DNA from: UBA2022 sp964621555 | GTDB lineage: Bacteria; Patescibacteriota; Dojkabacteria; SC72 | Direction of reading: 5' to 3' | DNA length: 26,841 nucleotides | Assembly (NCBI GenBank): GCA_964621555.1 | Contig: CAZUOO010000009.1 | Location: 1 to 26,841, forward strand | In this document: one piece after another, positions 7,476 through 15,004 of the stretch | Layout: every line of letters starts with the position of its first letter | Position numbering within the stretch: the first letter of the stretch is position 1 | The notes under the pieces: generated by a model | What the model saw: the letters and a program-made list of their open reading frames with translations, nothing else | Told to the model about the DNA's origin: nothing | Databases searched by the model: none | Made by a program: the position numbers and the translations under genes

Positions 7476-8404
7476 GTGTATCTATTAAACAAGGGGCACC
7501 CTTAGTATCCGTTATTATACCTGCCTATAACGCTGAAAAAACGATTAAAAGGGCTATTAGTAGCGTAATAAGGCAGGATTACAAAAATATTGAAATCATT
7601 GTGGTAGATGACTGCTCTATGGATGGTACTTATCACGTAGCTAGCCAAATTAAAGATGATCGACTTCACATTTTAAGGAACTCTGTTAATCAAGAAAGGT
7701 CCAGGGCTAGAAATACTGGAGCAGATTTTGCTCATGGTGATTTCATTGCCTTTCTTGATGCTGATGACGAATTTCTAGTAAATAAGATCTCAATACAGTT
7801 GAGATCGCTATTAGCAGATTCTGACGCTGGTGGGGTAATAAGCGGATATTTATATAATAACTCACATACACTTAAACCTGTTCGCTTAAATGTAAATGGA
7901 GATCTGTTTTTGGATCTCTTAATGGATAGTTTCTCACTTGGCTCTGGAGCGAATTTCTTTTTAAGGGCTGATGTGTTTAAGAATGTTGTGGGATTTAATA
8001 CAGATTTGAAGAGAAATGAAGATATTGAATTTATGCTTCGTCTCTTAGAAATTTGTAAAATTACTGTTATCCCAGAACCATTGTTTATTGTGCATGGGCA
8101 TGCTAGCGAGGTTATCCCTGCCGAGCTCTTGCTGGCCAAGAAACATTTCATGCAAAGATTTAAGTCTTATATAGATAGATTGTCCCCAAAAATGCAATCT
8201 AAAATATATTCAAAACATTGGCTTCAACTTGCGAGATACTATTCACTTGATGGGGATATAAAGGGGACTGTAAAGTACCTCTTAATGTCATTAAAGTATG
8301 GAGTTATTTTCTCTAAAATTACAAAAATTCTTCCAAAAGAAACATACTTTGTAATGTGGTACTACCTAGTTAGAGGAATACTAAGAAAACTACTTAGAAA
8401 GTAG
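7472..8404 (+). CDS. GT2 family glycosyltransferase
   Basis: 310 residues. The GT-A domain shows VSVIIPAYNAEKTIKRAIS (12-30), VVDDCSMDGT (44-53), and the metal-binding LDADDE (95-100). NEDIEFMLRLLEI fits the (E/R)D..L catalytic region. The last gene of the plus-strand glycan operon; its start overlaps the previous stop (ATGA) and an AGGAA 8 nt upstream is one of very few weak ribosome-site candidates in the window. Its last five codons overlap the convergent GT4 gene inside a perfect inverted repeat. Confidence 0.9.
   Translation: MSVSIKQGAPLVSVIIPAYNAEKTIKRAISSVIRQDYKNIEIIVVDDCSMDGTYHVASQIKDDRLHILRNSVNQERSRARNTGADFAHGDFIAFLDADDEFLVNKISIQLRSLLADSDAGGVISGYLYNNSHTLKPVRLNVNGDLFLDLLMDSFSLGSGANFFLRADVFKNVVGFNTDLKRNEDIEFMLRLLEICKITVIPEPLFIVHGHASEVIPAELLLAKKHFMQRFKSYIDRLSPKMQSKIYSKHWLQLARYYSLDGDIKGTVKYLLMSLKYGVIFSKITKILPKETYFVMWYYLVRGILRKLLRK
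8390..8404. terminator. Inverted repeat spanning both convergent stop codons
   Basis: CTACTT-AGA-AAGTAG is a 6-bp perfect stem with a 3-nt loop. It holds the TAG stops of both convergent genes and codes LLRK-stop on the plus strand and LLSK-stop on the minus strand. An outer pair AGGAAT (8374-8379) / ATTCCT (8405-8410) could extend it with a bulge. A bidirectional terminator is plausible, but no strong T tract follows on either side. Confidence 0.4.
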
Positions 8405-9577
8405 ATTCCTGTATATACTAGAGTACTTACTAGAAATAATATCCCAATCAAAACTCTTTCCATACTTTGCTATGTTTCCTCTATTCCACTTCTTCTCTAA
8501 TGCTTTTCCTACACCTTTTACAATCTCGTCTGAACTACCAGGATTAACTATAATACCAACTTCTTTACTAATAATTTCAGATACACCGCCAACATTTGTA
8601 CCGATAAATGGAAGACCACAGGCAAGTGCTTCAAACATAACTGTTGGGTTACCCTCTCCTAAACTTGGAAGTATATAGTAGTCACAGGATTTCATATACT
8701 TAGATACCTCTTTATGAGGTAATAGGCCTGTCAAAGTTACATACTTGTCAATACCATACTTATTAATTAACTCTTTTACCTTTATATACTGACTTCCTTC
8801 TCCAATCAAAATGAAATGTATATCTTTTCTATCCTCAACCAACTTTTTAATTGCCTCAACAAGAACTAATTGCCCTTTAATCTTTTCAAAATTACCTACA
8901 GTTAGGAAGTACTTAATCCCTTCTTTAAAACCTAACTCACTCCTCTCTAAACTCACCTTATTGTACTTAAAGACCCTTGTATCAATACCGTTAGTTATAA
9001 CAACGGAGTCCTTCCTACCTGAAATTTTCTTAATTATTTCCCTATTTGCACTACTTACTGTAGTTACGACATCAGCACTTCTTAGAACATCTCTTGTATA
9101 TTTCATTCGAATCTTGCTCTCAAAAGGATTTTTATACACATCACTTCCATGTGCTGTTAGCACGAAGGGAGCCTTAAATATCTCTTTAAGCCTCATTCCA
9201 ACATAACCTGCACTCCAGATAATATGTGAATGTACAATATCAAATTTAATATTATTCGTTTCAATAACCTTTAAAGTTTCTTTTAAGTGATACTCCCCAA
9301 TTCTATCTAGCCACCCTTTGAAAGGCAGGTACCACATATTTACTGGAAGAACAGTTACATTTGAGGGTAGTTCCTTAATGTTAAACTTATATTTAAATGA
9401 AAATATTCTTATCATAGGTAGGTTAAGGAAGTTAAGAATATCTGCAATTGGTTTATGTCTAACAAGAACGTATACATGATTAAAATCTTTTGCTAACCTT
9501 TCTATTGGTTCCTTCACCCAATCTTTATAACTATGGGTAATATAGAGTATGTTTTGTTTATCTGTTCTCTCTTTCAT
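8390..9577 (-). CDS. GT4 family glycosyltransferase
   Basis: 395 residues, full length for a GT-B enzyme. The acceptor half includes FDIVHSHIIWSAGYVG (112-127) and LTAHGSDVYKNP (140-151). The donor half includes VITNGIDTRVF (193-203), LTVGNFEKIKGQ and the E-x7-E motif GEGNPTVMFEALACG (E308, E316). It probably adds a hexose to a membrane-linked glycan. It faces the operon on its left and diverges from the GT-C gene on its right. A perfect TATAAT lies 7 nt before the ATG, which suggests a leaderless mRNA. Confidence 0.92.
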   Translation of the reverse strand: MKERTDKQNILYITHSYKDWVKEPIERLAKDFNHVYVLVRHKPIADILNFLNLPMIRIFSFKYKFNIKELPSNVTVLPVNMWYLPFKGWLDRIGEYHLKETLKVIETNNIKFDIVHSHIIWSAGYVGMRLKEIFKAPFVLTAHGSDVYKNPFESKIRMKYTRDVLRSADVVTTVSSANREIIKKISGRKDSVVITNGIDTRVFKYNKVSLERSELGFKEGIKYFLTVGNFEKIKGQLVLVEAIKKLVEDRKDIHFILIGEGSQYIKVKELINKYGIDKYVTLTGLLPHKEVSKYMKSCDYYILPSLGEGNPTVMFEALACGLPFIGTNVGGVSEIISKEVGIIVNPGSSDEIVKGVGKALEKKWNRGNIAKYGKSFDWDIISSKYSSIYRNLLSK

Positions 9578-9584
9578 CCTTTTA

Positions 9585-9590
9585 ATTATA
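9585..9590 (-). promoter_or_regulatory. -10 box of the minus-strand GT4 gene (leaderless)
   Basis: TATAAT on the minus strand, followed by 7 nt (TAAAAGG) and then the ATG at 9577. A start of transcription at the normal distance falls on or next to the ATG. No clear -35 is seen. The upstream DNA (9610-9629) holds an ATATGAT-type AT repeat. Confidence 0.55.
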
Positions 9591-9656
9591 TCAATGGTTG
9601 GAATACATTCATATGATATATGATATATTCTAATACTAACAACTTGTATAAATTGC

Positions 9657-9662
9657 TATAAT
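9657..9662 (+). promoter_or_regulatory. -10 box of the GT-C gene (leaderless)
   Basis: TATAAT followed by 6 nt (CTAAAA) and the ATG at 9669, so transcription would start at or about the A of the start codon. No consensus -35 stands 16-18 nt upstream. It mirrors the divergent promoter on the other strand. Confidence 0.6.
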
Positions 9663-9668
9663 CTAAAA

Positions 9669-11570
9669 ATGGTTAATAAACAACTTCAGGGAATAGTAAA
9701 GTACTTCAAATCCATAGATACTAATAAACTAGCTACATGGATAATAGTGGGTGTATTCATACTACTGTTTATCCTCTCCTTCACCCGTAACTCTATTAAA
9801 GATGAAAACCTCTACCTAAGAGAAACCATGGTTATGAGTGAAGTACTTAAATCAGGAGAATGGTTTGGTAATCATGGAGTAGGGCTACATGGATTCCTCT
9901 TTAAACTACCTGTATCACTCATATTTATGGTAACAGGACCTAGTGTTATAGTAGCTACACTCTTCACACTCCTTCTCTCCCTACTCAGTGCCATATACTT
10001 CTTTAAAATACTCAGAGAACATTTCAAGTTTAACGGTTGGGCATTAGCAGGCCTTCTCCTCTTTATAATGGGTTTTGAATTTATTAGAACAACTCCTACA
10101 TACCTTCGTGATATCCCCGCCCTCTTCACCGTAATAATATTCATCTACTACTTCCTCAAACGAAAAAACAATTGGATACTAGGACTAATCCTCCTTCTAA
10201 TGATGGATGCCAAAGAACACGTCTTCTACATGATTGGATCTGGATATTTCATATGGATATTATTAGATGGGTATAAGTCATATGACAGTTGGAAACTCAG
10301 AATACAGTATATGATTGTAGAGAACTTCAAAGCATTCTTCCCAATAGTGGTGTATCAGTATCTAATGTTCTTCACTGGAATCATACCTGTTAATATGTTC
10401 AATGCTTCCATTCTGGGATTAATAGAGACGGGTACGGTGTGGGCTAAGAAGAACTTCTCTGTTAATATAGCTACATCCAATCTAGTTGCAGATGAAGCAA
10501 GCAGGGAGATATTTCAAATCTCTAAGGAAACTGTACAACGTAGGCTTGAAAATTCTCCTTCTCCAAAGCTAACAATCTGGGCCCCAATTGAAAATATCAT
10601 TGATTTCATCAATGTACTTTTAAGGTATATTGGGAAAGTCTCATATCCTCGATCATTTTCATTCATATCAATACCAAAAATAGTCATTGCACCTGCCATT
10701 ATAACCTCTGTAATACTCTTCTTCACTTGGTGGAAAGACTGGAAGAAGCACAATCTAAAGGTCATGCTAATAATGATTCTTTGGACTTACATATTCATAT
10801 ATGTCTTTAGAAGCTCTCATGGAAGGTATCTGCTCTCTATAACCCCTGTTGTAGTAATATTCTTTGTAATATTCCTCCGAGACTTCCTCTATGTAAACAG
10901 AACTGCCAAGTGGATATTAGTTATAACGGGGCTTTATATGCTCTTTGGTATATATTTTGAAATTACCTTTGTATGGCAAAAGGCATTAATTAATACTATC
11001 CTCGTATCCATCCTCCTACTATTGATGCATCTGCATACCCGGAACTCTAAACTAGTACATCTGGTATCTCTTTTCTTTGTTGTCACACTAGGTATGGTAA
11101 CTACGGGTACCTCCATACTATTCTCATATCAGCAGGGACAGCTCAGTGAATATTTAAAATGGGGAGCAAGTCATCAGGTCGAAAAGGTGGTGAAGCAGTT
11201 TGAACCCACCGATACCATACTGCTAAATCAGGTAGGTTGGGATCAACTACCAAATGTGTATAGATATGATATGAATATGGAACCCGAGTGGAAGTGGGGA
11301 TTAAGCAAAGCGCTACCTAAAAAAGATATGCTAGTAACTCCTCCAAAGTCTAACACCTATGTAGGATACTTCGGAAATGTGACTAGCATGTATAAATTCA
11401 TTCAAGAGAATGAAATCAATAGGGTGGGACTTGTAAAATCTGAGTTAGACAAGCATCCCTTCCTTATGCAAGAATACATACCAATGTTACAAAATCGTAA
11501 TTGGATAGAACTTGATAGAGTAGTTCAGTTAAAAAATGCCCAACTCTACATATTTAATGTAATAAAATAA
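9669..11570 (+). CDS. GT-C membrane glycosyltransferase (PMT/ArnT-like)
   Basis: 633 residues with about ten or more hydrophobic segments and a soluble C-terminal part from about residue 480. The first transmembrane helix (23-39) is followed by D45-E46 in SIKDENLYLRE, the acidic pair of the first outer loop that GT-C enzymes use in catalysis. RTTPTYLRDIPALF (140-153), MDAKEH (179-184) and HGRYLLSITP also fit the GT39/GT83 pattern. Such enzymes take a sugar from a polyprenyl-phosphate carrier and attach it to protein or lipid outside the membrane. Acceptor unknown. It is followed 4 nt later by gmd. Confidence 0.82.
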   Translation: MVNKQLQGIVKYFKSIDTNKLATWIIVGVFILLFILSFTRNSIKDENLYLRETMVMSEVLKSGEWFGNHGVGLHGFLFKLPVSLIFMVTGPSVIVATLFTLLLSLLSAIYFFKILREHFKFNGWALAGLLLFIMGFEFIRTTPTYLRDIPALFTVIIFIYYFLKRKNNWILGLILLLMMDAKEHVFYMIGSGYFIWILLDGYKSYDSWKLRIQYMIVENFKAFFPIVVYQYLMFFTGIIPVNMFNASILGLIETGTVWAKKNFSVNIATSNLVADEASREIFQISKETVQRRLENSPSPKLTIWAPIENIIDFINVLLRYIGKVSYPRSFSFISIPKIVIAPAIITSVILFFTWWKDWKKHNLKVMLIMILWTYIFIYVFRSSHGRYLLSITPVVVIFFVIFLRDFLYVNRTAKWILVITGLYMLFGIYFEITFVWQKALINTILVSILLLLMHLHTRNSKLVHLVSLFFVVTLGMVTTGTSILFSYQQGQLSEYLKWGASHQVEKVVKQFEPTDTILLNQVGWDQLPNVYRYDMNMEPEWKWGLSKALPKKDMLVTPPKSNTYVGYFGNVTSMYKFIQENEINRVGLVKSELDKHPFLMQEYIPMLQNRNWIELDRVVQLKNAQLYIFNVIK

Positions 11571-11574
11571 ACTG

Positions 11575-12597
11575 ATGGCAAAACCTAAGAAGGCACTAAT
11601 AACTGGTATAACAGGGCAAGATGGCGCGTGGCTTTCAAAACTCTTGATTGATAAAGGGTATGAAGTATATGGTGCCGCTCGTAGATCAAGTACACGAAAT
11701 CTCTCCAACCTAGAGTTTCTAGGGGTTGCAGATAAGGTGACAATTGTAGATTTCGACCTTCTGGACTATAGCAATATTAAGGACGTTCTCACCACCATAA
11801 AACCCGAAGAGATATATAACCTAGCTGCACAGAGTTACGTATCTACCAGTTTTAAACAACCTATATCAACGTCTATGATAGACGGTATGGGAGTGGCCTA
11901 CATCCTAGATATTATCAAGACCTTCCTACCTGAAACTAAGATATACCAAGCCTCAACCTCTGAACTATTTGGAAAAGTTATAGAAACACCTCAAAATGAA
12001 ACTACCCCCTTCTATCCTAGGAGTCCATACGCTATAGCTAAACAGTATGCACACTGGATGATGATCAACTATAGGGAGAGCTATAATATATTTGCCACAT
12101 GTGGAATTCTCTTTAACCATGAGTCAGAGCTTCGAGGTTTGGAGTTTGTAACAAGGAAGGTAACTAATCACGTAGCCAGGTATTCACTTGGAGATAGGCA
12201 GGAGTTGAGGATAGGGAATTTGAATAGCAGTAGAGATTGGGGGTATGCCAAAGACTATGTTGAAGGTATGTATTTAATGATGCAACATAAAACTCCTGAT
12301 ACTTTTGTACTTGCAACTGGAAAGACACATACAATTAGAGAGTTCATAGAGTATTCATTTGCCACAATCAACATTACAGTTAGATGGGAAGGAGAAGGAG
12401 TTGAGGAGAAAGGATACCATAGTGAGACAGGGGAATTGCTAGTACTCGTAGACCCACAGTTCTTTAGACCTGCTGAGGTTGATATACTCACCGGTGACCC
12501 TGCTAAGGCTTCCAAAGTATTAGGGTGGAGACCTACAACTACACTAGACCAACTTGTTAAGATAATGGTTGAGCACGACATTAAATTAAACTCCTAG
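11575..12597 (+). CDS. gmd: GDP-mannose 4,6-dehydratase
   Basis: 340 residues of the extended SDR family. The NAD(P) motif is GITGQDG (11-17) with ARRSS at 35-39; the catalytic residues are T128/E130 in TSELFG and Y152-x3-K156 in YAIAK. NSSRDWGYAKDYVEGMYLM is diagnostic of Gmd. It turns GDP-D-mannose into GDP-4-keto-6-deoxy-D-mannose, the branch point to GDP-L-fucose, GDP-D-rhamnose or GDP-perosamine. The presence of a GT11 enzyme favours fucose, but no GDP-fucose synthase lies in the window. It follows the GT-C gene closely and precedes a GT4 gene by 6 nt. Confidence 0.95.
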   Translation: MAKPKKALITGITGQDGAWLSKLLIDKGYEVYGAARRSSTRNLSNLEFLGVADKVTIVDFDLLDYSNIKDVLTTIKPEEIYNLAAQSYVSTSFKQPISTSMIDGMGVAYILDIIKTFLPETKIYQASTSELFGKVIETPQNETTPFYPRSPYAIAKQYAHWMMINYRESYNIFATCGILFNHESELRGLEFVTRKVTNHVARYSLGDRQELRIGNLNSSRDWGYAKDYVEGMYLMMQHKTPDTFVLATGKTHTIREFIEYSFATINITVRWEGEGVEEKGYHSETGELLVLVDPQFFRPAEVDILTGDPAKASKVLGWRPTTTLDQLVKIMVEHDIKLNS

Positions 12598-12603
12598 ATA
12601 ACT

Positions 12604-13812
12604 ATGAGGATAATAATTGATGCTACCACAACTCAAAATGAGTGGAAGTCCAACGGAATTGGTTTCTATACTAGAAATATCATAATCAATCTAATTAAGG
12701 AGTTTCCTAGTATGAAGTTCATACTTCTCATGTATGATTCACCTTCTGAGATTGATAGTCTAATATCTGCCAATCACAGCAATCTAGAGATTGTGCGTAT
12801 GGGTACATTTCAAGGCAAGAACCTGCTTAACCCTATGTGGTATGTGAGACAGCTATTTCCCGGAGTTGATATGTTAAGCGCACTTAGAAAGGTATATCAA
12901 AAAGGTGATATATTCTTCTCACCATTCTTTTGGGGAGGTCTTCCACTTTCAATACCATTTGTAGTAACCATACATGATTTTGCTTTTCCTCGATTCAATA
13001 TATACTCACAAATTAGTTTTCTTCATAACCTAGCTAGAGCAACTACCTTCTGGATTGAGATGTATAAAACGCTTAGGGCGAAATATATTATTACAGACGC
13101 ACAGTTCACGGTATCCGACTATCTCAGCTACCTGCCTAAGTATCCTAAGGATAGGATTGTGGCTATACACTTAGGACTAGATATAGAACTAAAAGAAACC
13201 GATGTATCACACCTGCTACCTGCAGATTGGCAACAGATGGGATACTTGATTAACTTAGGGGGTGGATATACTAAGAATAAGAATATGGTAGGGGTGATTG
13301 AGGGATTTGCAAGATATGTACAAAAAGCAAAAGAGCGAAAACTCACACCTGCATATTTAGTAATTGCGGGTAAGAACTTTCAGGATACGAATATTGCAGA
13401 TATTAAGGCTCTACATCAGCTAATTGCAGATAGGGGAGTCAAGGATTTGGTGTACTTTTCAGGTAGATACGATGATGGGAGTAGGTACAGCCTTTTTAAG
13501 AACTGCTCAATCTCCATCAACCTTTCACTATACGAGGGGTTTGGATTTGCCCTACTTGAAGGTATGAAAGCTGGTGCACCAACAATCGCTCATAACGGCT
13601 CCTGCTACCCTGAGGTGGTTAAGGATGGGGCTATACTAGTTAACGGTAAGGATATAGAGGAGGTCTCAGATGCAATTCTAAATCTAATGGTAGATACAGA
13701 TGTTGCACAAAAGCTCTCAATGAGGGGTAAAGAGGTGGTTGAAGTATATGATTGGAAAGTTTCTGCCCAAAAGACGTATAATGTACTTGTTAAGTCATTA
13801 GAGAATAAATAA
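12604..13812 (+). CDS. GT4 family glycosyltransferase (mannosyltransferase-like)
   Basis: 402 residues. MRIIIDATTTQ and NGIGFYTRNII (18-28) form the start of a GT-B fold with its glycine loop. VVTIHDFAFPRF (120-131) lies in the acceptor half. LINLGGGYTKNKNM (215-228) and YEGFGFALLEGMKAGAP (E311, E319 of the E-x7-E motif) lie in the donor half. Enzymes with this pattern often use GDP-mannose or GDP-deoxysugars, which would suit the gmd next door, but the donor is not proven. It is 2 nt from the following DUF456 gene. Confidence 0.9.
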   Translation: MRIIIDATTTQNEWKSNGIGFYTRNIIINLIKEFPSMKFILLMYDSPSEIDSLISANHSNLEIVRMGTFQGKNLLNPMWYVRQLFPGVDMLSALRKVYQKGDIFFSPFFWGGLPLSIPFVVTIHDFAFPRFNIYSQISFLHNLARATTFWIEMYKTLRAKYIITDAQFTVSDYLSYLPKYPKDRIVAIHLGLDIELKETDVSHLLPADWQQMGYLINLGGGYTKNKNMVGVIEGFARYVQKAKERKLTPAYLVIAGKNFQDTNIADIKALHQLIADRGVKDLVYFSGRYDDGSRYSLFKNCSISINLSLYEGFGFALLEGMKAGAPTIAHNGSCYPEVVKDGAILVNGKDIEEVSDAILNLMVDTDVAQKLSMRGKEVVEVYDWKVSAQKTYNVLVKSLENK

Positions 13813-13814
13813 AT

Positions 13815-14273
13815 ATGATTCCTATTATCTATACATTACTTACAATTGGTAATGTTCTTTCCTTTCTAAACCTACCCGGACCTTGGTTTGTATTCGTAGC
13901 TACGCTAATTGCAAGTTCCCGGTATGATATTGGAATAGGTATGATACTAATCTTTCTATTCCTCTCTATATTCGCTTCCATTGTAGATAATCTTCTAGTT
14001 ATTTGGGGTGCAAAGAGGTATGGAGGTGGGAAGTGGGGCATGATTGGAGCTGTGGTTGGATTAGTAGTGGGGGTATTGGTAGGTAATTTGGTGGGTGGAA
14101 TCTTAGGTCCATTCCTTGGTGCTTTTCTTTTTGAGTACCTAATTGCCAAGAAGGACTCAGATGCTGCATTCAAAGCAGGTTTTGGAACCATTGTAGGGCT
14201 ACTGGGAAGTATATTAATGAAAGTAGTATTCACCGCTGGTATGAGTTTGGTACTACTCAACGCTATTCGTTAG
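13815..14273 (+). CDS. DUF456 family membrane protein
   Basis: 152 residues, mostly hydrophobic, with three to four membrane segments. LNLPGPWFVFVATLIA near the N-terminus and AKRYGGGKWGMIGAVVGLVVG in the middle are typical of DUF456, a small family of unknown function. The glycine-rich repeats GxxxG in the second half suggest tightly packed helices. It ends the plus-strand cluster and overlaps the convergent minus gene by 11 nt. No role in glycan assembly can be claimed beyond its position. Confidence 0.82.
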   Translation: MIPIIYTLLTIGNVLSFLNLPGPWFVFVATLIASSRYDIGIGMILIFLFLSIFASIVDNLLVIWGAKRYGGGKWGMIGAVVGLVVGVLVGNLVGGILGPFLGAFLFEYLIAKKDSDAAFKAGFGTIVGLLGSILMKVVFTAGMSLVLLNAIR

Positions 14274-14985
14274 CTTTATATATCCATAGCGAGCCTAGCT
14301 GATCTATATATGCCATGCTAATTCCATCTGGTGATACTTTATACACACTAATCATCTCAATATTGATTGGAAATGGTTTCTTCCATGTCGCCTCTACATC
14401 ATGACCCTTGTATATATCTTGTGCCCACCCACTTATTATTTTCTTTTCAGGAAGGGATAGGGTATACCTTTGTTCTTGCATAAAAGGGTAGGCTTCTGAT
14501 AGCAGAATAGCATCGCTTCCGCACCTCTCAATTTTAACAGTCTCTGCAAGGGAAATCTCCATTTCACTCTCTATATTCATATTGTGATAGCTATACATTA
14601 TTACCTTTGTACCAATATCCTTCGGTGATTGCTTAATATAGTTTTCCCAGGTGCAAAATCTTATATCGTTTGAAATATTAGACTGTATTATGTGCTTTTC
14701 ATTTAGAGATTTGGAATTGTATATGCTTGTTAATTCTCTTGAGATTGCTTTAAATGTGTATATACGAATCTGCGTACTAATCAATAGTGTATTGCTATCG
14801 TTCCAACCGATATCAGCTATTTGGGCTTCAATTCCTGATACCTTGAAATGCTCACTCGATTTATAGATTTCATCTTTTGCCTCACTGCTCTGTCTCCCAA
14901 TTAAAGGTAGTGGGGATTTAATTGGTATGAAGGAAGGAAGTACAAGGTAGAGGAAGAGAGCGGTTAATAGTATTGCTGTGCTCAT
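14263..14985 (-). CDS. Membrane-anchored protein of unknown function
   Basis: 240 residues. A single hydrophobic segment (about 4-22) looks like an uncleaved signal anchor, leaving the rest outside the cell. The body is beta-rich; IADIGWNDSNTLLIST and KVSPDGISMAYIDQLGSLWIYK look like blades of a TolB/WD-type propeller, though too few are visible for a full propeller. It lies 19 nt after the M23 peptidase gene on the same strand, so the two are likely cotranscribed. I cannot name a family. Its stop overlaps the convergent DUF456 gene, and GCTA/TAGC (14262-14274) frames both stops. Confidence 0.7.
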   Translation of the reverse strand: MSTAILLTALFLYLVLPSFIPIKSPLPLIGRQSSEAKDEIYKSSEHFKVSGIEAQIADIGWNDSNTLLISTQIRIYTFKAISRELTSIYNSKSLNEKHIIQSNISNDIRFCTWENYIKQSPKDIGTKVIMYSYHNMNIESEMEISLAETVKIERCGSDAILLSEAYPFMQEQRYTLSLPEKKIISGWAQDIYKGHDVEATWKKPFPINIEMISVYKVSPDGISMAYIDQLGSLWIYKANE

Positions 14986-15004
14986 TATTGTTATAAACCT
15001 AAAA

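Noticed and set aside
14262..14274. Second convergent-stop hairpin (GCTA / TAGC)
   Set aside because: Only 4 bp, three of which follow automatically from overlapping TAG stops, so chance is a sufficient explanation.
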